DNA from: Legionella quateirensis
GTDB lineage: Bacteria > Pseudomonadota > Gammaproteobacteria > Legionellales > Legionellaceae
Direction: 5' to 3'
DNA: 64,000 bases
Assembly: GCF_001467955.1 (NCBI RefSeq)
Contig: NZ_LNYR01000003.1
Coordinates: 1 to 64,000, forward strand
Position numbers and translations under genes: made by a program. The notes beneath the pieces are model-generated. The model made no database searches. It saw only the letters and a list, made by a program, of their open reading frames with translations, and had not been told where the DNA came from. Shown one piece after another: positions 43,017 to 53,062 of this stretch (position 1 is its first letter; each line of letters starts with the position of its first letter).

Positions 43017-46000
43017 GACTCTCCTTGAGGGTTTTGGTTTTCCTTTAAATACAAACGCTGTTCACGCCATGCTTCGATGGCATTATAAACCGTTGGTACC
43101 ACAAACATATTTAAAAACGTTGAGGTAAATAACCCTCCGAGCAATACTTGTGCCAAAGGACGCTCCAATTCCTTACCAGCAGGAGAACCCCATAACAGGG
43201 GGACTAAGCCAAGGGCGGCTGTGGCTGCTGTCATTAACACGGGCACCAAGCGGTCAAGGGTTCCTTGAATGACCACTTGTTCACGGGTTTGTCCTTGGGT
43301 GCGCAATTGATTGTAGTGGCTCACTAAAATAATTCCATTACGTGCTGCAATGCCAAATAAGGTGATAAAACCAATCATGGCCGCCACACTCATGTCACCA
43401 CTGGCAAGAAACAAAGAAACCACCCCACCAATCAAAGCCAGTGGCAAGTTGAACATCACGAGTAGTGCTTCACGGAACGTGCCAAAGGCTTTGTGAAGCA
43501 GAATCAACATAATGAAAATAGCAAGCCCACCAAACACAATAATCACGCGTGAGGCTTGTTGTTGACTTTCAAATTGACCGCCGTATTGAATGAAATAACC
43601 GCTCGGCAAGGAGACCTTTTCCTTAACCCGTTGTTGCACTTCTTGAATCACGCTGCCTAAATCCCTCTCTTGCACATTAAAGGCAATCACTAAGACGCGC
43701 TGCACGTTTTCTCGATTAATCGCAAAAGGCTGAGGCTCTAAGCGAATATCAGCCACAGCACGCAAAGGAATTTTGGTTTCCTGATTTGCCACTCCATGAG
43801 CATCAATGAGCATGTTTTGAATGGCCTTAATGCTGTCTCGCCCTGTTTCATTCATGCGCAAATACAAATCGAACGTTCGCTGGCCTTCGAGAATACTCGA
43901 TACCGTCATCCCATTGAGAAGGACTTGCACGTCCTCAGAAATTTGCCCCACATTAACCCCATAACGAGCCGCTTTCTCCCGATCAATGGTAATGATTAAC
44001 TGAGGCACATTGATTTGCTGCTCTTTGTTAACATCCACTATTCCTGGAATGGTTTTCAAAATCGCTTCGACCGACTGACCCAGTTCGTTAAGGGTAGCAA
44101 GATTATCGCCAAAGAGCTTTACCGCCACTTGCGCTCTGACGCCTGATAGCACTTCATCCATGCGATGGGCAATAAATTGCCCTACATTAAACAGTGCTCC
44201 TGGGATATTTGCCAAATCCGCGCGAATGCGTTGCAACAATTCATCAGGGGACATGGTTTTGTCTTTGTCAAAATTCAAGCGCACATCAAACTCACTCACA
44301 TTAGGTGGTAGTGCGTCTTCATCCAATTCACTGCGTCCTGCCCGTTGGGCAATGGAGATAACTTGCGGGTACTTCAGCAAAGTTTTACTGACTTGATTGC
44401 CTAGCCGCATGGACTCATCCAATGAAGTTCCAGGCAACGTGCTCATCACAATAATAAAATTACCCTCATGAAATTCAGGTAAGAAAGAAGTCCCAAAAAA
44501 AGGAAGCAAGGCCAAGGCGAAAAGAAAGGCACCGATTGCCATGATCACGACTGTTCTACAATGGGCCAGAGACCAATTTAACCCAGTTAAAAAATGTTTT
44601 TTTAACCAAATCACAAAACGAGTTTCCGCTTGAGCGTGTTGGGCCGCTTCTTCTTCCGTCAAATGATAACGTTCCTCTTGAGATAACGCATGCATCACTA
44701 CTTTAGTATCCTGCTGTTTTTCAGTTTTTCGTACTAAAAGAAGATAACAAAGAGCTGGCACCATAGTAATAGAGACCACAAGAGAACCTAATACTGAGGC
44801 GATATAAGCAATCGCTAAAGGGCTAAAAATTCGCTCAGGAATACCTGACAAAAAGAAAATAGGCAGAAACACCAAGCTAATAATAATGGTCGCATAGACC
44901 ACTGAACTTCTAATTTCCAAAACCGCATCAAAAACAATTTCAATCGCAGGCAAGGGCTTCTCTGCCAAACGATTAATCCTTAAACGATGCACCACATTTT
45001 CAACGGTGATGATGCCATCGTCCACCACCTCACCAATGGCAATTGCCATTCCTCCTAACGTCATAGAGTTAATGCCAAAACCAAAATAGTGAAGTACTAG
45101 AATACCCACAATAAAAGAAACCGGCATGGAGAGAAAGGTAATGAAGGAAGCTCGCCAGTTCATTAAAAAGAGAAACAATATAGCAATCACAATGATGCCC
45201 CCTTCAATAAGGGCTTTGGTCAAATTGTGAATAGCTGATTCAATGAAATTGGCTTGGCGAAACACATCGGTGATTAATTCAACATCTGCTGGCAAGGATT
45301 TTTTGATATCGGCTAATGCGTGTTCCACTTTTTGTGTCGTGGTAACCGTATCGGCACCATAGATTTTAGAAACGGTACCAATCACGGCATTTTCTGCATT
45401 ATAGGCCCCATCCCCTCGTTTGATTTCGCCACCAAAAGCGACGGTGGCTACGTTGTTCACAGTAATAGGAACCCCGTTACGAACTATAATGAGCGTTTTT
45501 TTAATGTCATCCAGCGTTTTAATACGCCCAATGGTGCTCACAACGAATTCAGTACCGGCCTGATGGACAAACGCACCAGGCACATTTTGATTCCCTGTTG
45601 CTAATGCCTGACGTACCTCTTCAACCGTGATGCCATAGGCCAACATGCGTTTAGGGTCAAGCCGCACCTGATATTGCTTCACTTCCCCGCCTAGAGACAC
45701 CACAGAAGCGACGCCACCAAGAGCCAAAAGGCGCGGACGGATGGTCCAGTCTGAAAGTGTTCGCAAGGTTTCAGGACTTGCAGTGCGGCTAATGAGCGCA
45801 TATTTAAGCAACCATCCAACCGCTGAGGTGACGGGTAACATCAATGGGGATGAGACACCCGGAGGAAGGCGGTTGACTACTTGTTGAATCCGCTCATTAA
45901 CCAATTGGCGATTGCGATAGATATCCGTTTTATCATCAAATACCACCGTAATCGTTGATAGTCCGACGGAGGTTTTTGAACGAACGCTGGCTACTCCTGG

Positions 46001-46228
46001 CGTTCCATTGATGGCACTTTCTAAGGGATAGGTCACCAAGGTTTCCACATCCTGGGTGGCCATGCCAGGCACTTGGGTTTGTACCACCACTTGCGGTGGA
46101 GCAAATTCAGGAAAAACATCCACGGGCATTTGTTTTAAGGTATAGCCACCCAGTAAGCAAAGGATAATCGTTAGAGCCAAAATCAAGGGGCGATTATGTA
46201 AAGACCAGGCAATGAGGCGAGTAAACAT
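43013..46228 (-). CDS. Heavy-metal RND efflux pump (CzcA/CusA/HelA family)
   Basis: The 1071-residue protein is a full HME-RND pump: the first helix 'RPLILALTIILCLLGGYTL', two large periplasmic loops, and transmembrane helix 4 with acidic 'IAIGEVVDDGIITVENVVHR'. The C-terminal half repeats the fold ('GLVPLLWGSPAGKELERPLA'). It moves metal ions out using proton flow, together with the MFP and OMF encoded upstream. The acidic pair in helix 4 differs from the CusA type, and I cannot tell copper from Zn/Co/Cd. L. pneumophila HelA is a related known pump. Confidence 0.93.
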   Translation of the reverse strand: MFTRLIAWSLHNRPLILALTIILCLLGGYTLKQMPVDVFPEFAPPQVVVQTQVPGMATQDVETLVTYPLESAINGTPGVASVRSKTSVGLSTITVVFDDKTDIYRNRQLVNERIQQVVNRLPPGVSSPLMLPVTSAVGWLLKYALISRTASPETLRTLSDWTIRPRLLALGGVASVVSLGGEVKQYQVRLDPKRMLAYGITVEEVRQALATGNQNVPGAFVHQAGTEFVVSTIGRIKTLDDIKKTLIIVRNGVPITVNNVATVAFGGEIKRGDGAYNAENAVIGTVSKIYGADTVTTTQKVEHALADIKKSLPADVELITDVFRQANFIESAIHNLTKALIEGGIIVIAILFLFLMNWRASFITFLSMPVSFIVGILVLHYFGFGINSMTLGGMAIAIGEVVDDGIITVENVVHRLRINRLAEKPLPAIEIVFDAVLEIRSSVVYATIIISLVFLPIFFLSGIPERIFSPLAIAYIASVLGSLVVSITMVPALCYLLLVRKTEKQQDTKVVMHALSQEERYHLTEEEAAQHAQAETRFVIWLKKHFLTGLNWSLAHCRTVVIMAIGAFLFALALLPFFGTSFLPEFHEGNFIIVMSTLPGTSLDESMRLGNQVSKTLLKYPQVISIAQRAGRSELDEDALPPNVSEFDVRLNFDKDKTMSPDELLQRIRADLANIPGALFNVGQFIAHRMDEVLSGVRAQVAVKLFGDNLATLNELGQSVEAILKTIPGIVDVNKEQQINVPQLIITIDREKAARYGVNVGQISEDVQVLLNGMTVSSILEGQRTFDLYLRMNETGRDSIKAIQNMLIDAHGVANQETKIPLRAVADIRLEPQPFAINRENVQRVLVIAFNVQERDLGSVIQEVQQRVKEKVSLPSGYFIQYGGQFESQQQASRVIIVFGGLAIFIMLILLHKAFGTFREALLVMFNLPLALIGGVVSLFLASGDMSVAAMIGFITLFGIAARNGIILVSHYNQLRTQGQTREQVVIQGTLDRLVPVLMTAATAALGLVPLLWGSPAGKELERPLAQVLLGGLFTSTFLNMFVVPTVYNAIEAWREQRLYLKENQNPQGES

Positions 46229-47202
46229 TATTGAGGCTCCCCACTACCTGATTGAAATTTACTGCTCCCTGTGAGCCAGAGTGTATAAAGCTCGCGATTA
46301 CCTTGAGTCACAACGAGGTCACCGGGCACCAAGCCGTCTGTAATTTCTGAGTAGTCATCGTCCACAGCACCTACTTTAACGTCCACCCGTTCATACGCAT
46401 CCCCACTTTGCACAAAAACAAATTGTTCATTATCCGCTTGTAAAAGGGCGGCATTAGGCACCGCAAGTGCCGCTTCATTGTGACTTAAAATGACATTAGC
46501 ACGCACAAACATGCCCGGTTTGAGTAGTCCTTCCTCATTATCTAAAGTAATTCGTAGGTTCACTGTGCGAGTTAACGGGTCAAGATTGGGTTCAATTAAA
46601 GTGACTTTGCCTGGAAAAACCTGCTTTGGGTAACTCAAAGCATGAATATTGACTTCCTGTCCTACCCTAACCTTGCCTAAATCTTCTTCATAAACCTGGG
46701 CAATGACGAACAGTTTATCGCGGTTGCTGATGTGAAAAAGAACCGTATTCGGTTCAACGGCTTGGCCTAAATTGATGTTTCTCGCATCAATGATGCCGGC
46801 AATGGGGGCTGTGACCGCCACACTGGGTGGGGGATTACCTACTAATCTTGATTGCACAGTAGCTAAGCGTTGTCCTGACTTGACACCATCGCCTAAATTC
46901 ACATCAATGGCTGTCACGCTCCCACTAATCCGAATACTGACATCCGCCTGCGCATCGGGTAAGAGTTGAATTTGGCCATTCAAACCCAGCATTTGCGCCA
47001 TGGGACGATTGGTTGCTTTTGCGACTTTGATTTCGAGCATTTTGGTTTGTTGAGGCGTCAAATGAACAGGACCTTTGGCTCCTCCTTCACTCACTTCGAT
47101 TTCTTCTCCATGGGCAAACACTCCCTGAGCATGGATGAGGAGACCAAGAAAAACACTGGTTACTAAAAGAGCTCTAATTCGCTGTTGTAATGCCATCATC
47201 AT
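46228..47202 (-). CDS. RND efflux periplasmic adaptor (CzcB/CusB/HelB type)
   Basis: I place the start at the third Met of the frame (ATG at 47202), six bases after AAGGA; the first ATG at 47208 touches that site. After a signal peptide ('LLVTSVFLGLLIHAQGVFAH') come a barrel-sandwich lipoyl domain ('SGSVTAIDVNLGDGVKSGQR', 'VTAPIAGIIDARNINLGQAV'), a beta-barrel 'VIAQVYEEDLGKVRVGQEV' and a membrane-proximal domain. It links the RND pump to the outer-membrane channel. Its stop overlaps the pump start by one base. Confidence 0.92.
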   Translation of the reverse strand: MMMALQQRIRALLVTSVFLGLLIHAQGVFAHGEEIEVSEGGAKGPVHLTPQQTKMLEIKVAKATNRPMAQMLGLNGQIQLLPDAQADVSIRISGSVTAIDVNLGDGVKSGQRLATVQSRLVGNPPPSVAVTAPIAGIIDARNINLGQAVEPNTVLFHISNRDKLFVIAQVYEEDLGKVRVGQEVNIHALSYPKQVFPGKVTLIEPNLDPLTRTVNLRITLDNEEGLLKPGMFVRANVILSHNEAALAVPNAALLQADNEQFVFVQSGDAYERVDVKVGAVDDDYSEITDGLVPGDLVVTQGNRELYTLWLTGSSKFQSGSGEPQ

Positions 47203-48505
47203 AACCATTCCTTTGATAAGCTAAGTAAGGACAAAATCCTTGTGTAGAACCAGGGCCAATGGCCGTACATAAAGCCACATATACTTGTAAATACTTTTCT
47301 AAAGTCGTGAGATAAGTCATTTGCAAATCATTTTGTTGTTTTTGTACTTGCAACACATTCAAAAGCGAAATTTGTCCGTTTTCATAAGAGTCACGCGCCA
47401 GTTTCACGCTTTCAACGCCTATTTTTAGAGATACGCTTTGCGTTTCTCTAAGGCTCATCCTAAGTGCTTTCAATTGGGCATAGTTACTCGCTATTTCTGT
47501 TTTAATGCTTAAATTCAAGGCGCGTAACGCCATCATCGCCTGAGTTCCCGTGCGACTTGCCTCTAAAATTCGTCCCTGATTCTGATTTAAAAGAGGAAGT
47601 GGAACAGAAAGCGTAACGCCTAAAGTACGATCGGCGGGTTGGGGTGGTCCCTCTTCCACCACAATTTTATCTTGTTGGACACCAAGCCCTACTGTCCAAT
47701 CAGCAAAGCGCTCCGCTTTGGCCAAGCGGCGATCGGCAATGGCGCGGTTAATTGATAGAGCAATGGATTGGAGGTCAGGACGATTATTAAGCGCCAGCTC
47801 TTTTAGAATGGGGAGATTAGGGAATTTTTGCCCTGTATTTAGGTCAGCCTTAAGAGATAAAGGAGAATTCGCATCTCGGCCCATCAATTGGTTCAGTGTG
47901 GCCATTTGACTGATGCGAAGGCTATGTAATAAATGCTTTTCTTGAACAATGCGCAGATACTCAATGCGAGCTGCATTCTCATCCAACTTTGAAATTTCAG
48001 CGGCATGATAACGATTATGGATGACGTTCACTAATTCTTTGTTGATTCTTAATAAATAATTCAATTGTTGCAGGCGACGCTCCGTAATCACCGCGGCATA
48101 AAACGCATTCGCCACTTTGGCACTGAGTTGACGCTCGGCCTCCCTAATTTCAGCCATGGCTTTCATGACATCGAGGCGTGCGACTGTCTTTTGTTTTGCA
48201 ATACGTCCGGAAATAGGGAATGCTTGACTAAAACCAGCACTGCGCGAATACTCTCCTTCATTATTAAATAAGCGATCGTCGTTGTTTGAGAGATTAACGC
48301 TTGGATTGGGCCAAAGACCGGCTTGGATCAGTCGGGCCTTTGCAATAGCTACATTATAACGAGCCGCTTTTAAATCCTTGTTATTCGCTCGAGCAATTTG
48401 GGTTATTTCCTGAAGGGTCAATGTCTTTCCTGCTATTGCCGAATAGGAGCACAACAGGAGGAGCACTATCCAACAAGAACACTGCCAAGCACGATAATGT
48501 TTCAT
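47174..48505 (-). CDS. Outer-membrane efflux channel (CzcC/TolC family)
   Basis: The 443-residue protein has a signal peptide and the TolC-family duplicated coiled-coil pattern: 'LTLQEITQIARANNKDLKAA', 'KARLIQAGLWPNPSVNLSNN', 'LNNRPDLQSIALSINRAIAD' and 'SYENGQISLLNVLQVQKQQN'. It forms the exit duct in the outer membrane. It overlaps the adaptor gene by about 30 bp, so the three components are co-translated. Confidence 0.92.
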   Translation of the reverse strand: MKHYRAWQCSCWIVLLLLCSYSAIAGKTLTLQEITQIARANNKDLKAARYNVAIAKARLIQAGLWPNPSVNLSNNDDRLFNNEGEYSRSAGFSQAFPISGRIAKQKTVARLDVMKAMAEIREAERQLSAKVANAFYAAVITERRLQQLNYLLRINKELVNVIHNRYHAAEISKLDENAARIEYLRIVQEKHLLHSLRISQMATLNQLMGRDANSPLSLKADLNTGQKFPNLPILKELALNNRPDLQSIALSINRAIADRRLAKAERFADWTVGLGVQQDKIVVEEGPPQPADRTLGVTLSVPLPLLNQNQGRILEASRTGTQAMMALRALNLSIKTEIASNYAQLKALRMSLRETQSVSLKIGVESVKLARDSYENGQISLLNVLQVQKQQNDLQMTYLTTLEKYLQVYVALCTAIGPGSTQGFCPYLAYQRNGYDDGITTAN

Positions 48506-48527
48506 GACCAGGAAGACTCAAAATGAA

Positions 48528-48902
48528 TTATAAATTCGTCTTACATCGGTAAGCACGACCCACCATCCCATGATCCGCCACAAAATCATTTTTGGGATTG
48601 CCTTCATAAGTTTGTTTATGTTCGGTAACCCGAAGTGTATTCGCTCCTAAAAGAGCTGCTTTATTTCTTAAGATATTGAGTTCATCCTGAATCAAATGCT
48701 CATGGGATTGATAAGATTGGCTCATCCCATTGCGATCATAAGCACTCACGTCACCTAAAAAAGTGCAATTTTTTGTGGGCTTTCCTGACTGTACAATGGT
48801 TACTTTTTCACCTTCAGGAGTTAACTTAGCATTATAAGAACAACCAACAAGGACTACGGGAACCATGAATAGGAGTGTGCGTTTTTTTAGAAAATGTGTC
48901 AT
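48528..48902 (-). CDS. DUF4156-like lipoprotein
   Basis: The 124-residue protein has a lipobox signal ('LLFMVPVVLVGCSYNA') and the DUF4156 pattern 'LTPEGEKVTIVQSGKPTKNC' with 'CTFLGDVSA' and 'NILRNKAALLGANTLRVTEH'. Two further Cys (in NCTF and YRCK) may pair. Found as an outer-membrane or periplasmic lipoprotein of unknown function. It lies 22 bp upstream of the OMF gene on the same strand, so it may be the first gene of the efflux transcript. Confidence 0.8.
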   Translation of the reverse strand: MTHFLKKRTLLFMVPVVLVGCSYNAKLTPEGEKVTIVQSGKPTKNCTFLGDVSAYDRNGMSQSYQSHEHLIQDELNILRNKAALLGANTLRVTEHKQTYEGNPKNDFVADHGMVGRAYRCKTNL

Positions 48903-49049
48903 GAATCAATACCTTTTTTTGTTATTCTATGCTCTCAGTATCTCTTATCCAATATGATTAAACAAGGCATGACATCAAGAAGAAAAAAGGGACTCATTTG
49001 AGTCAATGAACCGTTATTAAGAGACTGGGTTTTTGTTGGCTTTTACTCC

Positions 49050-49931
49050 TTATGGGGTAATCTGATTTCCACTAAAATTGATTGCATTATTTTTTGACGT
49101 AATCATGGAATTATAGACACAAACCGAACCATTCATTTTTCTTTGCTTTGCCGCATAACAGGCCAAATCGGCTTCTTTAATCACGGCATTCACTGAAGCC
49201 GAGTGGTGATTCATCTGGGTAATGCCAATGGAGCAACCCAGATTAAGCTCAGATAGAGTACCTTCTTTTAGAGATTTTTTCGTCACCGTAATAAGATTCT
49301 CAGCAATCTTTTTTGCCTCATCTATGGAAGTGTTCTCCATCAAGACAATAAATTCGTCCCCACCATAACGAGCCACTACATCATCCCTTCGCAAGCGCTG
49401 CCTTAGGAGTCCACCAAACATGTGTAACGTGGTGTCACCTACCCCATGACCATAGCGATCATTAACCGTCTTAAATCGGTCCATATCAATAAAGAGAACA
49501 ATAACAGAGCCTCCATTCATCTTGATTTGTTGAAATCGTGTGTTCATCATCTCAAAAAGATACTCCCTATTATTGCAGCCTGTCAGCGAATCATAGGTTG
49601 CGTGATGCCGTAATACTTCATAGCGATTTTTAAAATCATCCATCAACTCCATTTTTTGAATGGTATTGGTTATAAGACGGCAAGATGAATAGATATAGGT
49701 AGCACCTAATAAAAGCACGCTGGCATAAAAATTATTAAGACAGTGGGGATCGACTAATAGACCGTAAAAAATGCTGGCTGAATAACTGAGAATAAAAACT
49801 GCAATAAAGGCAAGATAACTTAACCACTGCCTGCGATAATGATTTGTTTTTTGAAGTAACTTATTGATTAAATAGGCTCCACTGATAAGAAGGATAATAC
49901 CTAACACGATCATTACGACTGGGAACACCAT
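49050..49931 (-). CDS. Membrane diguanylate cyclase (GGDEF)
   Basis: The first ~95 of 293 residues have three hydrophobic helices, and a short linker leads to a GGDEF domain: 'YDSLTGCNNREYLFEMM', 'VLFIDMDRFKTVNDRYGHGV' and 'RYGGDEFIVLM'. An inhibitory I-site Arg-x-x-Asp ('RRDD') lies five residues before GGDEF. All residues for c-di-GMP synthesis are present. It is transcribed alone, upstream of the efflux operon. The signal is unknown. Confidence 0.9.
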   Translation of the reverse strand: MVFPVVMIVLGIILLISGAYLINKLLQKTNHYRRQWLSYLAFIAVFILSYSASIFYGLLVDPHCLNNFYASVLLLGATYIYSSCRLITNTIQKMELMDDFKNRYEVLRHHATYDSLTGCNNREYLFEMMNTRFQQIKMNGGSVIVLFIDMDRFKTVNDRYGHGVGDTTLHMFGGLLRQRLRRDDVVARYGGDEFIVLMENTSIDEAKKIAENLITVTKKSLKEGTLSELNLGCSIGITQMNHHSASVNAVIKEADLACYAAKQRKMNGSVCVYNSMITSKNNAINFSGNQITP

Positions 49932-50114
49932 GATTTTGCCTTAAAAACAGCCTGATTGATTCATTTTAGTATAGATTCTGTCTCTTGATTTGTCAGGAAC
50001 ATTTAAGGGCACACATAAAAAAACAGCAAAAATTAATAAAATTGTCTACAATTGAATAGCGGCCTGTCATTACTCGGCCATCGCGACACTATTCATCGTT
50101 TAAGGGAGAAAACC

Positions 50115-50549
50115 ATGAAGGTTAGATTATTATTAATTCCAGCCCTATTATCATTTGGCCTTATCAGTTCATTGGTACAGGCAGCCGACACAGAAAATAA
50201 ACAAACGACGGCGACGTTTAAAACACAGGATGGAAAGACGATAGAGTGTTTGATGGCTCCAGAGGTCGGTAAGGACATGAAGACGGGTGACATGATGGAA
50301 ATGATGAGCATGCATAGCATGCAGGGAAGCCACATGAAAGGATGCCATATGCAAGGAAACCAGATGAAAGGATGCCCTATGAAGGCGATGTTTAAAACAC
50401 AGGATGGAAAGACGATAGAGTGTTTGGTGACCCCAGAGGTCGGTAAGGAAATGAAGGCGGGTGAAAAGATGGAAATGATGGGTATGGGTATGCAGAACAT
50501 GAAAGGAGATACTATGGAAGGAAGTGGCATGGAAGAAGACCATCAGTAA
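50115..50549 (+). CDS. Met-rich periplasmic protein with internal duplication
   Basis: The ATG at 50115 has a 'GGGAGAA' site and begins a signal peptide ('LLLIPALLSFGLISSLVQAA'). The mature ~120 residues contain two copies of a block 'FKTQDGKTIECL...PEVGK', each followed by Met/His/Cys-rich stretches ('MEMMSMHSMQGSHMKGCHMQ' type). Such Met- and His-rich sequences bind Cu(I)/Cu(II) in periplasmic copper proteins. It lies near metal genes, so copper or silver buffering is a good guess. A frame start at 50052 is not supported. Confidence 0.75.
   Translation: MKVRLLLIPALLSFGLISSLVQAADTENKQTTATFKTQDGKTIECLMAPEVGKDMKTGDMMEMMSMHSMQGSHMKGCHMQGNQMKGCPMKAMFKTQDGKTIECLVTPEVGKEMKAGEKMEMMGMGMQNMKGDTMEGSGMEEDHQ
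50216..50306 (+). repeat. 91-bp direct repeat, copy 1
   Basis: Nearly identical to 50390-50480 (a handful of substitutions, no indel), offset 174 bp (58 codons, in frame). It shows a recent duplication inside the Met-rich protein gene. Confidence 0.9.
50390..50480 (+). repeat. 91-bp direct repeat, copy 2
   Basis: This is the partner of 50216-50306. It contains the same 'acacaggatggaaagacgat' core and the following Cys codon. Confidence 0.9.
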
Positions 50550-50937
50550 TTTGAGGGTAGAGGTAGGGTGGACGGTTTGTTTGGGCATGGAGTTTGCAGG
50601 GAAAATCAATTTGGACCTGCAAACTTAAATAAAAAATAACAGTTGTATTGTCAGGCGATCTGGTCTAAAAAATCATGCCAAGAGAGTCCACCACTACACA
50701 AATCCTTGTTAATCCTCTCATCTCAGGTGAAAGCCTGGGTCTGTAAATAATTTTGTGTAATTAGTCATAGTATATAATCTGCCTATTTTTCCGATAGGCA
50801 TTTCTAAAGAGAAAAACTATGACACAAGATATTGATATGCCTGTGTATGTTCCTCTCTTGCTACCTTCCTTCGCTAAACATATGGTTTAAAAACAGCACA
50901 AATTATTGCTGTGCTTAGAACCTCAAATGAGCATGAT
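50550..50937. other. Intergenic region with hairpins and a 23-codon ORF
   Basis: A perfect 10-bp inverted repeat (50591-50600 with 50616-50625) follows the Met-rich gene but lacks a U-tract. A 'tataat' at 50773-50778 is followed at once by a 7-bp palindrome (50780-50786 / 50794-50800) and by an ATG at 50819 that opens a 23-residue ORF to 50890 ('MTQDIDMPVYVPLLLPSF'). Whether this small ORF is expressed is uncertain. A short stem at 50895-50915 may end the glutamate dehydrogenase transcript. Confidence 0.4.
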
Positions 50938-52230
50938 TCATGTCGTACTAAAATAATGTCGTTGTGTCCCTTGGGCCTCGACGGCTTCGCCATAACGATT
51001 TAGGGCGTGTATATAGGCCGCTGTGCGCATATCAATTTTATTCTTTTCCATTATTTGATAGACTTTTAAAAACTCAGGTACCATAATATCATGTAACCGT
51101 TGCTGTACTTGTTCACCACTCCAGTAATATCCCGTTTTATTCTGTACCCATTCAAAATAACTGACAGCAACCCCTCCCGCATTAGCTAACACATCGGGTA
51201 CTACTAAAATATTTTTATTTTTTAAAATAGGTTCCGCATCCAGCATTGTTGGGCCGTTGGCAATTTCTACAATCACAGGTGATTTTATTTTTGCTGCATT
51301 ATCTTTGGTAATCTGGTTTTCTAATGCGGCAGGGATGAGTAAATCAACATCCAATTCCAGAAGTTCTTCATTTGAAATTTTGTCAGCGTCAACTAGTTCA
51401 CATTCACATACTGATCTGGTGCAATAGACTGCTTGAATATTCTTAGTGCTGTTTTTTGTATGAACCAACTTAGGAATATCAAGTCCTTTTGCTCGATATA
51501 TACCTCCTTGAGAATCACTTACTGCTACTATTTTATAACCTGCCTCATAAAGAAAGAGAGCGATGTGCTGTCCTGCGTTTCCAAAACCTTGAATTGCTAC
51601 ACGAATGTTCTGGGGTTTCCAATTTTTTTTCTTAGCTAACTCATTAATGCAATAAAAAGCACCACGACCAGTCGCATCTTCTCGTCCATAACTGCCACTT
51701 AAAGCAATGGGCTTCCCGGTGATAACAGCAGGACTGTATTCTTGTTTAAGTTTAGAGTATTCATCCATCATCCAGCCCATAATCATGGCATTTGTATAAA
51801 CATCGGGTGCCATAATGTCTGTGTTAGGCCCAACAAAACTGGCAAAATGCTCTAAATAAGTCCGGCTTAAACGCTCCAATTCCAATTTGGAAAGTTGTTT
51901 TGGATCAACTACAATTCCACCTTTCGCACCACCAAAAGGAATGCCGATTACCGCGCATTTAATTGTCATCCAAAACGACAGAGCCTTTATTTCTTCGAGA
52001 GTAACGAGAGGATGAAAACGAATACCTCCTTTAGTTGGGCCGCGGGTATTGTCATGATGAACTCGATAGGAGGAATATATCGCTAAACTGCCATCATCTT
52101 TTCGAAGAGGTAAAGACATTTGAATGATTGCTTTAGGATACTTTAATCTCTTGATAGCTTCTGGATCAATTTCTGCATACTGAAAGGCATCATCTAATCG
52201 TGCTAATGCATCCGTAAAAATGTTATCCAT
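50938..52230 (-). CDS. gdhA: Glutamate dehydrogenase (Glu/Leu/Phe/Val family)
   Basis: The 430-residue enzyme has the catalytic Lys in 'PFGGAKGGIVVDP', the start of the substrate domain 'LPLRKDDGSLAIYSSYRVHH', Asp in 'IMAPDVYTNAMIMGW', and the Rossmann motif 'VAIQGFGNAGQHIALFL'. Length and 'GREDATGRGAFYCINEL' suit the small hexameric NAD-type GDH. It interconverts glutamate and 2-oxoglutarate plus ammonia with NAD(P)H. It lies 10 bp downstream of the multiheme cytochrome gene, so it may be cotranscribed and could supply reducing power. Confidence 0.93.
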   Translation of the reverse strand: MDNIFTDALARLDDAFQYAEIDPEAIKRLKYPKAIIQMSLPLRKDDGSLAIYSSYRVHHDNTRGPTKGGIRFHPLVTLEEIKALSFWMTIKCAVIGIPFGGAKGGIVVDPKQLSKLELERLSRTYLEHFASFVGPNTDIMAPDVYTNAMIMGWMMDEYSKLKQEYSPAVITGKPIALSGSYGREDATGRGAFYCINELAKKKNWKPQNIRVAIQGFGNAGQHIALFLYEAGYKIVAVSDSQGGIYRAKGLDIPKLVHTKNSTKNIQAVYCTRSVCECELVDADKISNEELLELDVDLLIPAALENQITKDNAAKIKSPVIVEIANGPTMLDAEPILKNKNILVVPDVLANAGGVAVSYFEWVQNKTGYYWSGEQVQQRLHDIMVPEFLKVYQIMEKNKIDMRTAAYIHALNRYGEAVEAQGTQRHYFSTT

Positions 52231-52240
52231 GAATATTCCT

Positions 52241-53062
52241 TTAGTGATGTTTATAAAAACCGATGCCTTTAATGTCCGTCCATGCCGTCGTTTGATGACA
52301 CATAAAACATTGATCTACCTGTGCATGCTCCTGCTTTGCTACCTTCATTGATATCATCCGGAAATGCTCCATGTAATGACTGGGAGGTGCTTGATGACAT
52401 TGGGCGCAATCCTTCGACTCAGGGGATGGATGAATAAATTCCGGGATGTTCCAATGTGCTGTTTCATGGCAGGCAGAACAATTGTTGCCAAATAAAGTAA
52501 AGTGCTTGTCTTCATTCTGATGGCATGTGGTGCACTGCAAGGTGAGCTCAGCAGGAGACACGTGTGGGTTGATAAGCGGTGATTGTTTTTGAGATTTATT
52601 CATTTCTAAGTAATGCTGAACTTGCTCAAAAATTAATTGCTGTTCTTCATTCTTGATTGCATTTTTTTTAAGTTGCTTCAGCTCAATTGCAACAAACGCA
52701 TTATGATCCATTTGGGTGGGACGTCTATTTTGGCCTTGATGCTCAGCATGACATTCAACGCAACTTCCAATATCGGCATGAAATGAGGTAGGTTGCCTTT
52801 GTAAAAGAGCAACATCATTTGCATGGCAGGTGATGCAGTTTACTGCTTCCACTCCTTTGACGGGCGTATGACAGGCATTGCACTTGTGACTGAGAAAGGA
52901 ATGCGCTTTGGATAATTTCCCGGGACTTGCCATTCTTTGCCATTCAGCAGGATTAAACCAATTCGTAGGCCCTTCTTGTTCATGACTGGGTGCATAATAG
53001 GCTGCAACAAACAGCGCAATTAAAACAACAAGGGCAGTTAATAGGGCGCCACTGAGTTTCAT
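52241..53062 (-). CDS. Seven-heme periplasmic cytochrome c
   Basis: I start at the ATG at 53062, which overlaps the upstream stop by four bases; the frame is open further but that part is not cytochrome-like. After one N-terminal helix ('LLTALVVLIALFVAAYYA') there are seven Cys-x-x-Cys-His sites: CNACH, CITCH, CVECH, CTTCH, CSACH, CAQCH and CFMCH. The domain faces the periplasm and may be anchored by the helix. Two clusters (sites 1-3 and 4-7) are separated by ~80 residues. It should carry electrons from the membrane pair upstream to an unknown acceptor. Confidence 0.92.
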   Translation of the reverse strand: MKLSGALLTALVVLIALFVAAYYAPSHEQEGPTNWFNPAEWQRMASPGKLSKAHSFLSHKCNACHTPVKGVEAVNCITCHANDVALLQRQPTSFHADIGSCVECHAEHQGQNRRPTQMDHNAFVAIELKQLKKNAIKNEEQQLIFEQVQHYLEMNKSQKQSPLINPHVSPAELTLQCTTCHQNEDKHFTLFGNNCSACHETAHWNIPEFIHPSPESKDCAQCHQAPPSHYMEHFRMISMKVAKQEHAQVDQCFMCHQTTAWTDIKGIGFYKHH

